DNA of 64,000 nt, taken from contig NZ_LIYH01000001.1 in assembly GCF_001905885.1 (NCBI RefSeq), positions 186,001 to 250,000 on the forward strand, given 5' to 3'. Source of the stretch: Streptomyces sp. CB03234. Its GTDB lineage: Bacteria; Actinomycetota; Actinomycetes; Streptomycetales; Streptomycetaceae. The notes below the pieces were generated by a model that was not told the origin of the DNA, ran no database searches, and saw nothing but the letters and a program-made list of their open reading frames with translations. Of this stretch, positions 15,550 to 23,705 are shown in pieces (the first letter of the stretch is position 1; each line of letters opens with the position of its first letter). The position numbers and the translations under genes were made by a program.

Positions 15550-17502
15550 TTACGGAACCTCGACCCACACCGCCTCGGACGGCGTGCCCTTGTCGTCGGT
15601 GACGAAGAGCATGTACCAGCCGGAGGGGACCAGGGAGCGGTTCTTCGGCACGGTGACCTCGATGCCGTCGGCCGTCTTCTTCATCTCCAGGGCGATCGAG
15701 CGCTGGTCGACGTCGGTGACGTGCGTGACGGCGCTCGGCCGCATCAGCTTCGCCGTCTTGATCTTCGCGGCGTCCGGGGTGGTGAAGACGCCGCTGTCAC
15801 CGCGCTTGATCTTCGCCGGGCCGCCGGTGACCTTCGGCTTGGAGTCCCGGAACAGGTAGGGCGGGGTGTAGATCTCGATGCGCTGCTCGAAGACGCCCGG
15901 CTTGGTGTTGGCCTTGTCGGCGAAGAGCGAGTCCGACCCGAAGATCATCACGCGGCCGTCGGGCAGGAGCACCGAGCCGGAGTGGTAGTTGCGGCCCACC
16001 TGCGGGTCGGCGACGCGTGTGTACGTCCCCGTCTTCGGGTCGTACGTCCGCGCCTCCAGGACGTTGGAGTCGCTGCGGCCCCGGTAGTCCTCCGAGCCGC
16101 CGGTGACCAGCACGGTGTCGTCCGGCATCAGCGAGGCGCTCGGGTAGCGGGTGCCCTTGTCGAGCGAGGCGCCGTCCTTGAAGGACGGGTTCGGGTCCTT
16201 GAGGTCGACCAGGCGGGACTTCTCGCTGGACTTCTCGGACTCGCCGACCCCGCCGCCACCGATCACCATGAACCGCTGGTCCTGGGCGGGCGGCAGCATG
16301 ACGGTGGCGGACGTCTCCATCTTGTCGGCGTCGCTCAGGCCCGGGATCTTGTCGAACTCGTTGGTCTCCAGATCCCAGACGCCCGGCTCACGGCCGACGT
16401 CGGCGGGCCCGTACCCGGCGTTGGAGCCGGAGTAGAACAGCTTGCCGTTGTCCATGAGGAAGATCGCCGGGTACGTCGGGAAGCGCCGCTCGATCCCGGT
16501 GTACTCCCACGTCTTCGTCTTCGGGTCGTAGATCTCGTCCTTGCCGGGGACGATCTGCCCGATCTCGTCGAGGCCGGAGAGGGCGAGGACCTTGCCGTCC
16601 TTGAGCGTGGTGAGCGTCGGGTACCAGCGGGCCTCGTTCATCGGGTCGACCTTGATGTACTTCTCGGCGACCGGGTCGAACTCGAAGGCGTCCCTGATGC
16701 CCTGGAAGTCCTTCTTGTCGAGGGCGAGCTTCTGCGCCATGCCGTAGACGTTGCGGGCGTCCTTGCCGCTCAGGCCCTCGACCTTGTAGTTGTCCTCGGT
16801 GCCGGTCTCGAACTCCTTGCCGGACTCCTCGGCCTCCACGTAGATCCGGCCCAGGCCCGGCTGGGTGCGCAGGAAACGGCCGGTGGTCTTGTCGAAGACC
16901 TTCTCGGCCTTCTCCACCAGGACCGGGTCCTTGGAGACGAACGTCTTGCCGTTGGCCTTGCCGGTGAACCTGGTCCCGGCGGGCAGCGTGATCGGCTTGT
17001 CCGGGTCCTCGTTGTGGACGATCATCAGGCCGCCGGCCTTGGTGACGTCGCCCTTGAGCTTCTCGTACCGCTTGGTGCCGCCCGCGACCAGCAGCTTCCC
17101 GTCGGGCAGCTGGGTGTGCCCGGCGCAGAACATGTCCTTGGGGGTCTCGATCTTCTTGAACTTGTCCGTCTTCGGGTCCCACAGGACCGACTCGAACTTG
17201 TTCGCGTCGAAGTTCTTCTGGTTGTTGCCGGAGCCCGCGATCAGCAGCACCTTGCCGGTGTGCAGCAGCGCCGCGTGGATGGTGTTGATCCGGAACTCGG
17301 AGGGGACGTCGAGGAAGTCCCAGTGGCCGTTGGCGGCCTTGTACTCCGGCTTGTTGATCGTGTAGTCGTGGTACTTCTCCGAGCCGTACCTGTACAGGGC
17401 CGGACCGTTGAACCCGGCGACCACAGCAACCACCGCCGTGCCTATCAGAATGCGACGGGCACGGTTCCGGCGGTGGTTCGGCCGGACGGGCAGGCTGCTC
17501 AT
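15550..17502 (-). CDS. glxA: GlxA, mononuclear copper-radical oxidase (galactose-oxidase-like)
   Basis: Membrane-tethered extracellular oxidase of 650 residues. The N-terminus has a basic stretch and one membrane anchor (ILIGTAVVAVVAGF). Kelch-like repeats follow. Candidate cofactor residues are Cys126 (DMFCAGH) and Tyr294 (ARWYPTL) for the thioether cross-link, the Tyr-His pair in GRNYHSGS, and His in AVTHVTD, matching the copper ligands of galactose oxidase; the family Trp is next to Tyr294. It ends in an Ig-like domain. The start overlaps the cslA stop by 4 bp. GlxA works with CslA in depositing the tip glycan; copper supply is required in the known system. Confidence 0.92.
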   Translation of the reverse strand: MSSLPVRPNHRRNRARRILIGTAVVAVVAGFNGPALYRYGSEKYHDYTINKPEYKAANGHWDFLDVPSEFRINTIHAALLHTGKVLLIAGSGNNQKNFDANKFESVLWDPKTDKFKKIETPKDMFCAGHTQLPDGKLLVAGGTKRYEKLKGDVTKAGGLMIVHNEDPDKPITLPAGTRFTGKANGKTFVSKDPVLVEKAEKVFDKTTGRFLRTQPGLGRIYVEAEESGKEFETGTEDNYKVEGLSGKDARNVYGMAQKLALDKKDFQGIRDAFEFDPVAEKYIKVDPMNEARWYPTLTTLKDGKVLALSGLDEIGQIVPGKDEIYDPKTKTWEYTGIERRFPTYPAIFLMDNGKLFYSGSNAGYGPADVGREPGVWDLETNEFDKIPGLSDADKMETSATVMLPPAQDQRFMVIGGGGVGESEKSSEKSRLVDLKDPNPSFKDGASLDKGTRYPSASLMPDDTVLVTGGSEDYRGRSDSNVLEARTYDPKTGTYTRVADPQVGRNYHSGSVLLPDGRVMIFGSDSLFADKANTKPGVFEQRIEIYTPPYLFRDSKPKVTGGPAKIKRGDSGVFTTPDAAKIKTAKLMRPSAVTHVTDVDQRSIALEMKKTADGIEVTVPKNRSLVPSGWYMLFVTDDKGTPSEAVWVEVP

Positions 17503-19445
17503 TTGTTACGTCCCCCAAGGGCGATCTGCATGGTGTCGTTCTGCGCGGCCCAGCTCGGCTTGGCCTGCGGCGCGTGGTCCGCGGCCGGCGCGGGCGGCTG
17601 CGGCGGCCGGCTCCCGCCGCCGTGCCGGGCGGGGCGCTTCTTCTTCTCCTGGCGCAGCATGTGCCGCCAGACGAAGATCGGCGTGGCGGTGATCAGCGTG
17701 GCGAACGACGCCCAGATGATCATCGCGGGGTGGGAGTTCCCGAAGACGAAACCGGCGACCATGGACCCGCCGAAGATCCCGATGAAGTACCAGTGGTACC
17801 GGAAGGTCCCGAACCACCTGTCCGGGCTCGCCGAGTCGCCCTTGGGGGTCACCACGAAGGAGCTCTTGCGGCGGAGGACGGAGTCGATCAGCGCCTTGGC
17901 GTAGAGCGGCGCGGACAGGGCGGACATCACCATGCCGGCCACGCCGCCGGACCCCTCCGGCTCGTGCGGGGAGACGTTGTGGCGGCGGTTCCAGACGTAC
18001 AGGCCGATCTGGAGCGCGGAGGCGTTGCCGTAGAGCATCAGCCACACGGTCGGGTCGATGTTCACACCCGAGGCGCCCAGGCCCAGGAACAGCGCGCAAC
18101 TCAGCGCCGCGAGGATCCAGTTCAGGGCGGACATCGGATAGAAGATGATCATCATCGTGTAGTTGAAGAGCTTGCTCGGCGGCAGCGTGCCGAAGCCCTT
18201 CCAGTACTGCTTGAGGATCGTCTCGTACGTACCGCGCGACCAGCGCATCTGCTGTGTGAAGAAGTCCGTCCAGGCGCTGGGACCCTCACCGACCGCGAGG
18301 ACGTCCGGGGTGTAGACCGAGCGCCACTTGTTGCCCGTCACCGGGTTCTTGTGGCGGTGGATCTCGAAGCCGGTCGCCATGTCCTCGGTGATCGAGTCGT
18401 ACAGGCCGCCGATCTGCTTGAGCGCCGTGATGCGCACGGCGTTCGACGTGCCGACGAACATCGGCGCGCCGTAGCGGTTGCCGGCGCGCTGGATCAGCGC
18501 GTGGAAGAGGAACTGCTGCGACTCGGCGGCCTTGGTGACGAAGTTGTCGTAGTTGCCGTAGACCTGCGGGCCGATGACGAAGCCGACGTCCGGGTCCCGG
18601 AAGAAGCCGAGCATCCGCTCCAGGTAGTTGGGCAGCGGTACGTGGTCGGTGTCGACGGAGGCGAAGAAGTCGTAGTTGCCGCCGTGCGCGTCCAGCCAGG
18701 CGTTGTAGTTGCCGTGCTTGGTCTTGGCGCGGTGCGCGCCGGTGGGCTGGTTCCACTTCGCGATGCCCTTGCGGGAGAAGTGGTGCACGCCCAGGCGCTC
18801 GCACACGGCCTTGACCTCGGGGTCGTCGCCCTCGTCGAGCAGCCAGACGTGCATCAGGCCGCGGTGCCGGATCTTCACGGCGGCCTCCAGCGTCTTCGTC
18901 ACCATCTCCAGGGGCTCCTTGCCCGGGACGAAGGAGGTGAGGAAGGCCACCCGGGTGCCGGTCTCCGGCACGACCGGGACCGGGTCGCGGGCGACCAGCG
19001 TCGCGTGTGCGTTCGACAGCACGTTCATGCACCGGAAGAGCTCGATCAGGCCGATCGAGACGAGCATCACGATGTCGAGCGCCGGCAGCCAGTCGAAGGC
19101 CGGGTAGTCCCGCTCGGTCCAGTGCGACGGCTGCAGCAGCCAGACCAGCAGCACCAGCGACAGCACCGGGGCGGCGGCGAGCATCAGGGCGACCCGGATG
19201 CGGTGCGGCTCCTGCGAGATCAGCGACCGGTACTGCACCTTGTACGGCTTGTTCGGGTCGGGCTGGGTGAGGGGCCCGGCGAGCCGGCTGTAGTGCTCGT
19301 AGTCGTAGCGCGGCAGCGGCTTCGCGGCGGGGCGCTGCCGGGCCCCGCCACCGGTCCGGAGCTGCGGGGGAACCCGAAGCTGAGTGGTCCGGGATGGGTC
19401 GTTGTCCTGCCGGGCGCCGGTCGCGCCGGTCGGCGTCGACGTCAT
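17499..19445 (-). CDS. cslA: CslA, cellulose-synthase-like GT2 glycosyltransferase
   Basis: Membrane processive glycosyltransferase of 648 residues. Two N-terminal membrane segments (about 83-105 and 120-140) precede a GT2 domain with LLDEGDD (Asp near 204), SVDTDH (about 264-269), the acceptor-binding TED in SITEDMATG (about 353) and QQMRW (about 398-402), all hallmarks of BcsA-type enzymes. Five or so further membrane segments follow. No PilZ domain is seen at the C-terminus, so direct c-di-GMP activation of the BcsA kind is not evident. The ATG at 19445 is preceded by a G-rich ribosome site (19453-19459). It is co-transcribed with glxA. Confidence 0.93.
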   Translation of the reverse strand: MTSTPTGATGARQDNDPSRTTQLRVPPQLRTGGGARQRPAAKPLPRYDYEHYSRLAGPLTQPDPNKPYKVQYRSLISQEPHRIRVALMLAAAPVLSLVLLVWLLQPSHWTERDYPAFDWLPALDIVMLVSIGLIELFRCMNVLSNAHATLVARDPVPVVPETGTRVAFLTSFVPGKEPLEMVTKTLEAAVKIRHRGLMHVWLLDEGDDPEVKAVCERLGVHHFSRKGIAKWNQPTGAHRAKTKHGNYNAWLDAHGGNYDFFASVDTDHVPLPNYLERMLGFFRDPDVGFVIGPQVYGNYDNFVTKAAESQQFLFHALIQRAGNRYGAPMFVGTSNAVRITALKQIGGLYDSITEDMATGFEIHRHKNPVTGNKWRSVYTPDVLAVGEGPSAWTDFFTQQMRWSRGTYETILKQYWKGFGTLPPSKLFNYTMMIIFYPMSALNWILAALSCALFLGLGASGVNIDPTVWLMLYGNASALQIGLYVWNRRHNVSPHEPEGSGGVAGMVMSALSAPLYAKALIDSVLRRKSSFVVTPKGDSASPDRWFGTFRYHWYFIGIFGGSMVAGFVFGNSHPAMIIWASFATLITATPIFVWRHMLRQEKKKRPARHGGGSRPPQPPAPAADHAPQAKPSWAAQNDTMQIALGGRNK

Positions 19446-19591
19446 GAGTCATCCCCCCGCACGCATGCTGGCTGCGTGATTGGTCTGGTCGTTTCCCGTC
19501 CGGACGCGCAGTCCCCCTAGACCGGCGTATCCCGACGCATAGTGGCAGGCCACCGTCCCCGAAGACATGGAACGACGACCTTCCGGTTGCA

Positions 19592-19611
19592 TGATGCCTG
19601 TCACGGCATCA
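19592..19611. promoter_or_regulatory. Inverted repeat TGATGCC-N6-GGCATCA upstream of cslA
   Basis: A perfect 7-bp dyad (19592-19598, 19605-19611) 147 bp before the cslA start. It lies in the 414-bp non-coding stretch 19446-19859 that holds the cslA promoter, this dyad, a second palindrome and the terminator of the tRNA. Confidence 0.4.
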
Positions 19612-19755
19612 CACGCGTGAACGGGGCCCCCACCCCGCGGTCCCCGCAACCGGAGCATCCCCCGAAACTGCTGCCAACTGCTCGGACCTCATGCCCCATT
19701 GAGAGACATCGGCTCCAGGATAGGGTCTACGCCCCCAGGTCTTGATCGCAAGGGT

Positions 19756-19770
19756 GAAACAGACTGTTTC
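19756..19770. promoter_or_regulatory. 15-bp palindrome GAAACAGACTGTTTC upstream of cslA
   Basis: Perfect dyad of two 7-bp arms around a central A. It is AT-rich compared with its surroundings, a feature of operators, and sits about 310 bp upstream of cslA, downstream of the tRNA-Lys terminator. Confidence 0.45.
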
Positions 19771-19820
19771 CCGGGTAAACGCACGATTTGGGTGGCTCCG
19801 GGGGAGGGGCGGTACGACTG

Positions 19821-19849
19821 AGGCCCCCTCACCCGTGGTGAGAGGGCCT
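19821..19849 (-). terminator. Terminator of tRNA-Lys copy 1
   Basis: AGGCCCCCTCACC (19821-19833) and GGTGAGAGGGCCT (19837-19849) form a 13-bp stem with one mismatch, 11 bp beyond the tRNA 3' end on the minus strand. Unlike the terminators of the other two copies. Confidence 0.75.
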
Positions 19850-19859
19850 CGGCCTCGCG

Positions 19860-19933
19860 TGCGCCGCCAGGGACTCGAACCCCGGACCCGCTGATTAAGA
19901 GTCAGCTGCTCTAACCAACTGAGCTAGCGGCGC
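19860..19933 (-). tRNA. tRNA-Lys (anticodon CTT), copy 1
   Basis: A 74-nt cloverleaf on the minus strand: acceptor GCGCCGC/GCGGCGC plus discriminator A, anticodon stem GCTGA/TCAGC with loop CTCTTAA giving anticodon CTT, and TTCGAGT T-loop. No CCA is encoded. The sequence is identical to the copies at 25649-25722 and 40981-41054. Confidence 0.97.
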
Positions 19934-20119
19934 CTGCTGACCTGCACAACTTTACCCGATGACCGAGGGTGCTCCGGCCTCCGCGGTGATCATTGAGCGG
20001 TGCTCCCGGCCTGTCGACCGGACGATTTTCCCCTTTCAACCGTCAAAATGCGCTATGTCGGGACAGTTGAGACACTGGCGCCCGTACCGCAGCACCGGGA
20101 GATCCTGGAGGGGAACCGT

Positions 20120-21457
20120 ATGGCCGTACCGGTCTTCGAGGAGTACGAACCCGCCGCCGACTGTCCCTGCACCGGCTGCGCCCGGCAGCGGCGCGAGACG
20201 GCCCTCCGCCTGGCCGTGCGGGCCGGTGGCCACCCCGCCGCGCACGGCGCGCGCCGCGCCCTCGTCCTGTTCACGGCGGCCGGTGTGGCCCTCGGCGCCG
20301 GAGCCGGCACCGGAGTCGGCGGCGCGGTCGCCCTCGCCCACCCGGCCGGTCCGGCTGGTCCGGTGGGGCCGTCCGCACTCGGGCGTGACCGGGACGATCC
20401 GGGTGAGGCCACTCCGCAGGGCGGCGCCGGGCCACTGCACGGGCGCCCGCACGCCGGGCCGACGGGCGGTCACGGCCCCGTCCCGGCGCTCCGCCGGGTC
20501 ACCCGCGCCGAGATCATCAACCGGGCCAAGCGCTGGGTGGCCGCGAAGGTCCCGTACTCCATGGAGAAGTACTGGACGGACGGCTACCGCCAGGACTGCT
20601 CGGGCTTCGTCTCGATGGCCTGGAACCTCGCCGGCAACGAATGGACCGGCTCCCTCGACCGGTTCGGCACCCGGCTGGACCGCTCCGAGCTCCAGCCGGG
20701 CGACATCCTGCTCTTCCACAACCCGGCCGACCCCAACCACGGCTCGCACGTCACGATCTTCGGCGGCTGGACCGACTACACGCACACCTCCTACACGGCC
20801 TACGAGCAGACCCGGCCGTACGCCCGCAGACAGGCCACCCCGATGGCGTACTGGAAGAACTCCAGCCGCTACGTCGCCTACCGCTACAAGGGCCTGAGCG
20901 GCGGCACCCTCGGCAACCCGGGCAGCCGGGGCACCTCCGTGGCCTACCCCGGCTCGGCGTCGTTCGGGCCGGGGGCGAACAACCGGTATGTGACGCGGCT
21001 CGGGCGGATGCTCGTCGAGCGGGGCGGCCAGCGGTTCTACCGCTCCGGCCCCGGGCCGCGCTGGTCCGAGGCGGACCGCAGGGCGACGCGGGCCTTCCAG
21101 CGGGCGCAGGGCTGGATCGGGCGGGACGCCGACGGGTTGCCCGGGCCGAAGACCTGGCGGCTGCTGGTGAACGGACAGGGCCGTGACATCCCGTCCGGTT
21201 CCGGTACGTCGGCCTCGGCGCCCGCCTTTCCCGGCCGGGCGTACTTCCGGCCCGGCCAGTCCAACCAGCACGTCGAGCGGCTGGGCCGCCAGTTGGTGAA
21301 GCGGGGCTTCGGCGCCCACTACCGCTCCGGGCCCGGGCCGCGCTGGGGCGAGGCGGACCGGCGCAACGTCGAGGCGTTCCAGCGGGCCCAGGGCTGGCGG
21401 GGCGGCGCGGCCAACGGCTACCCGGGTCCCGAGACCTGGCGGCGGCTGTTCCGATGA
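20120..21457 (+). CDS. NlpC/P60-type peptidoglycan amidase with two peptidoglycan-binding domains
   Basis: Envelope protein of 445 residues. It begins with a Cys-rich cytoplasmic piece (CPCTGCARQ), a single membrane segment or signal anchor (ALVLFTAAGVALGAGAGTGV), and a linker. A papain-like NlpC/P60-type domain has Cys160 (DCSGFV) and His210 (GSHVTIF). Two peptidoglycan_binding_1 repeats follow, each ending in GPKTWR or GPETWR. GGAGGGG (20107-20113) fixes ATG 20120; in-frame codons upstream are rejected. It sits next to the SPFH gene with a 20-bp gap and near the LPMO; in known Streptomyces loci this set flanks cslA-glxA, suggesting local wall remodelling where the glycan is laid down. Confidence 0.82.
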   Translation: MAVPVFEEYEPAADCPCTGCARQRRETALRLAVRAGGHPAAHGARRALVLFTAAGVALGAGAGTGVGGAVALAHPAGPAGPVGPSALGRDRDDPGEATPQGGAGPLHGRPHAGPTGGHGPVPALRRVTRAEIINRAKRWVAAKVPYSMEKYWTDGYRQDCSGFVSMAWNLAGNEWTGSLDRFGTRLDRSELQPGDILLFHNPADPNHGSHVTIFGGWTDYTHTSYTAYEQTRPYARRQATPMAYWKNSSRYVAYRYKGLSGGTLGNPGSRGTSVAYPGSASFGPGANNRYVTRLGRMLVERGGQRFYRSGPGPRWSEADRRATRAFQRAQGWIGRDADGLPGPKTWRLLVNGQGRDIPSGSGTSASAPAFPGRAYFRPGQSNQHVERLGRQLVKRGFGAHYRSGPGPRWGEADRRNVEAFQRAQGWRGGAANGYPGPETWRRLFR

Positions 21458-21480
21458 CGGACCACCACAAGGAGGCAGGG

Positions 21481-22872
21481 TTGAGTACGGCGATGCCGGA
21501 GGGCGGCGGGACGACGGCCGGTCGGCGTGTCCCGGTGATCGGGAACGAGACCACGGGGCAGATCCCGGTGCATCTGCTGTTCCGGGACGACGACAAGGCG
21601 GACCCGGGGGAGGCGGACACGGGCCCGGTCACACCCGCGCGGGACCGGCCGCCCAGCGATGCCCGCCCCGCCGAGGGTCGCCCCGCCGGGGCGCGTCCAG
21701 CCGATGGCCGCCCCGCCGAGGCGCGTGCAGCCGACGCACGTCCCGTCGGGGCGCGTGCCACTGACGCGCGTCCAGCCGATGGCCATCCCTCCGGGGCGCG
21801 TCCAGCCGACGCACGCCCCGCCGACGCACGCCCCGCCGACGCACGCCCCGCCAACGCACGCCCCGCCGGCGCGCGTCCCGCCGCGCCGGTCACCGCCGGC
21901 GTGCCGGTGCCGGTGCCGGCGCCGGCGCCGGGGGCGGCGGTTGCGAGGCGGCCGGTTCCGGCGGCCGACCCGGAGCTGGCCGAGCGGCCGGGGCCGGTGC
22001 TGCCCGGGTGGGCCGGGGTGGTGGCCGGGGCGGTCGCGCTGGCCGGGTGCGCGGCGCTGCTGTGGTGGGTCGGGGCGGTGCCGGTGTCGGTGACCGGCAT
22101 GCTGGGGCTGCCGTCACACCCGTACCACGGCATCCCGCTCGGCGTCTGGGCGGTGCTGGCGCTCGGCGTGCTGGTGGTGCTCTTCTCGTTCGGCGGGCTG
22201 GGCCGGGGGAGGGTCGGGTACGCGTGGGTCCTCACGCTCTTCGGTGACTACCGGGGCAGTGTGCGGCGCACGGGGCTCATGTGGGTGAGCCCGCTGCTGC
22301 TGCGCCGCCGCGTCGACGTACGGCTGCGGCACTGGCGCAGCGAGCCGCTGCCCGCCGTCGACGCGCACGGCACCGCGCTGCGGGTGGTGGTGCTGGTGGT
22401 GTGGCGGATCCGGGACACGGTGCGGGCGGCGCTCGGCGTGGCGGACCACGAGCAGTACCTGCGTGAGCAGGTGGAGTCGGCGATGGCCCGGGTGCTGTCG
22501 CAGCTGCCGGCCGACGCTTTCCACGAGGACGCCCCGACGCTGCGGGACGCCGAGACGGTGGGCGAGGCGCTGACGCGGATGCTGTCGGCGGAGTGCGCCC
22601 CTGTCGGCATCGACGTCTTCTCGGCGCAGCCGACGCGGATCGAGTACGCCCCGGAGATCGCGGCCGCGATGCAGCGGCGCCGGATCGCGGCGATCGACGC
22701 CAAGCACCGGGACACGGTGCTGACGTCGGTGGTGGACGCGGTGGACGACATGGTCCACCGGCTGACCACGCGTGGTCTGGTCGAGCTGGACGACTACGAC
22801 CGCAAGGCGCTGGTCAAGGACCTGACGGTGGCCTTCTACACGGGCAGGAGTGGTCCGGTCGAAGGCCCCTGA
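21481..22872 (+). CDS. SPFH/band-7 membrane protein with Ala-Arg-Pro repeat region
   Basis: Stomatin/flotillin-like scaffold of 463 residues. The first 140 residues include a low-complexity region of repeated (A/G)RPAD-type pentads (about residues 60-140). Two membrane segments follow (VVAGAVALAGCAALLWWVG and VWAVLALGVLVVLF), then a band-7 domain (VDVRLRHWRS to the SAQPTRIEYAPEIAAAM helix). TTG 21481 is preferred because AAGGAGG (21469-21475) is five bases upstream; an in-frame ATG at 21454 overlapping the previous stop is the alternative. Likely a membrane microdomain organiser acting with the neighbouring envelope genes. Confidence 0.8.
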   Translation: MSTAMPEGGGTTAGRRVPVIGNETTGQIPVHLLFRDDDKADPGEADTGPVTPARDRPPSDARPAEGRPAGARPADGRPAEARAADARPVGARATDARPADGHPSGARPADARPADARPADARPANARPAGARPAAPVTAGVPVPVPAPAPGAAVARRPVPAADPELAERPGPVLPGWAGVVAGAVALAGCAALLWWVGAVPVSVTGMLGLPSHPYHGIPLGVWAVLALGVLVVLFSFGGLGRGRVGYAWVLTLFGDYRGSVRRTGLMWVSPLLLRRRVDVRLRHWRSEPLPAVDAHGTALRVVVLVVWRIRDTVRAALGVADHEQYLREQVESAMARVLSQLPADAFHEDAPTLRDAETVGEALTRMLSAECAPVGIDVFSAQPTRIEYAPEIAAAMQRRRIAAIDAKHRDTVLTSVVDAVDDMVHRLTTRGLVELDDYDRKALVKDLTVAFYTGRSGPVEGP

Positions 22873-22875
22873 TTG

Positions 22876-22904
22876 GTATGGACATGTTCAACCAACGTCC
22901 ATAC
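22876..22904. promoter_or_regulatory. Inverted repeat GTATGGAC-N13-GTCCATAC before the LPMO gene
   Basis: A perfect 8-bp dyad (22876-22883, 22897-22904), 11 bp upstream of the DasR-like site. It could be a second operator or a 5' end structure. Confidence 0.4.
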
Positions 22905-22912
22905 ATTGGAAC

Positions 22913-22926
22913 TTGGTCTAGACCGG
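22913..22926. promoter_or_regulatory. DasR-like responsive element upstream of the LPMO gene
   Basis: TTGGTCTAGACCGG contains the perfect palindrome GGTCTAGACC (22915-22924), the core of DasR sites (consensus ACTGGTCTAGACCACT, from family knowledge). It is 79 bp before the LPMO ATG, so GlcNAc-phosphate-dependent control is expected. Confidence 0.75.
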
Positions 22927-23004
22927 AACCAGTAGGACCGCATCACCACGCGCGCGTGCAGCACGGCTCATGGAACTTCCCCCACGTTCACCTGGAGCAC
23001 CAGC

Positions 23005-23598
23005 ATGCGGAATCGCACGATAGGCACGGCCGTGGTGGCCCTCGGCGTGGCCGGGGCCTCCCTCATGGCCACCAGCAGCGCCAGCAGCCACGGCTACACC
23101 GACTCCCCGATCAGCCGTCAGAAGCTCTGCGCCAACGGCACCGTGACCAACTGCGGCAACATCCAGTGGGAGCCGCAGTCCGTCGAGGGGCCCAAGGGCT
23201 TCCCGGCCGCCGGTCCCGCCGACGGCAGGATCTGCGCCGGCGGCAACGGGCAGTTCGCCCAGCTCGACGACCCGCGCGGGGGCAACTGGCCCGCCACGAG
23301 GGTGACCGGCGGCCAGAGCTACACCTTCCGCTGGCAGTTCACCGCCCGGCACCGCACCACCGACTTCCGGTACTACATCACCAAGAACGGCTGGAACAGC
23401 ACCGCGCCGCTCACCCGCGCGGCCCTGGACCCCCAGCCGTTCCTCACCGTCCCGTACAACGCCCAGCAGCCGCCGTCCACGCTCACGCACCAGGGCACCA
23501 TCCCGGGCGGGAAGACCGGCAAGCACCTGATCCTGGCCGTCTGGACGATCGCGGACACGGCGAACGCCTTCTACGCCTGCTCCGACGTGCAGTTCTGA
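23005..23598 (+). CDS. lpmP: AA10 lytic polysaccharide monooxygenase (LpmP-like)
   Basis: Secreted copper enzyme of 197 residues. The signal peptide should be cut before His29 (SASS-HGYTDSP), leaving the N-terminal histidine that begins the copper brace; the second ligand is His116 (FTARHRT), and the aromatic axial position is in NAFYACSDVQF. Four cysteines can form two disulfides. No separate binding module is present. A DasR-like site precedes it, linking it to chitin metabolism, while its position beside the cslA locus matches LpmP, reported to take part in tip glycan attachment. The symbol is by synteny from memory; substrate (chitin or cellulose-like) is undecided. Confidence 0.9.
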   Translation: MRNRTIGTAVVALGVAGASLMATSSASSHGYTDSPISRQKLCANGTVTNCGNIQWEPQSVEGPKGFPAAGPADGRICAGGNGQFAQLDDPRGGNWPATRVTGGQSYTFRWQFTARHRTTDFRYYITKNGWNSTAPLTRAALDPQPFLTVPYNAQQPPSTLTHQGTIPGGKTGKHLILAVWTIADTANAFYACSDVQF

Positions 23599-23628
23599 CG
23601 GTCGGTCGGGGACAGCCGCCGCGCGACT

Positions 23629-23646
23629 GGTAGGGCCTGCCATACC
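23629..23646. promoter_or_regulatory. Imperfect dyad in the two-component promoter
   Basis: GGTAGGGCCTGCCATACC: 9-bp arms with 7 matches, located 59 bp before the kinase start. Possible autoregulatory site of the NarL-type regulator. Confidence 0.3.
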
Positions 23647-23705
23647 CCGCGTACCCCCGCTGGGGCCATGGTGGCGCTGTGAGCCCGGCGCCTACCGTGA
23701 TCTCC

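Noticed and set aside
15532..19520. Long plus-strand open frames opposite glxA and cslA
   Set aside because: They mirror the real genes codon for codon, show Val/Leu/Arg-biased low-complexity text and no ribosome site or domain.
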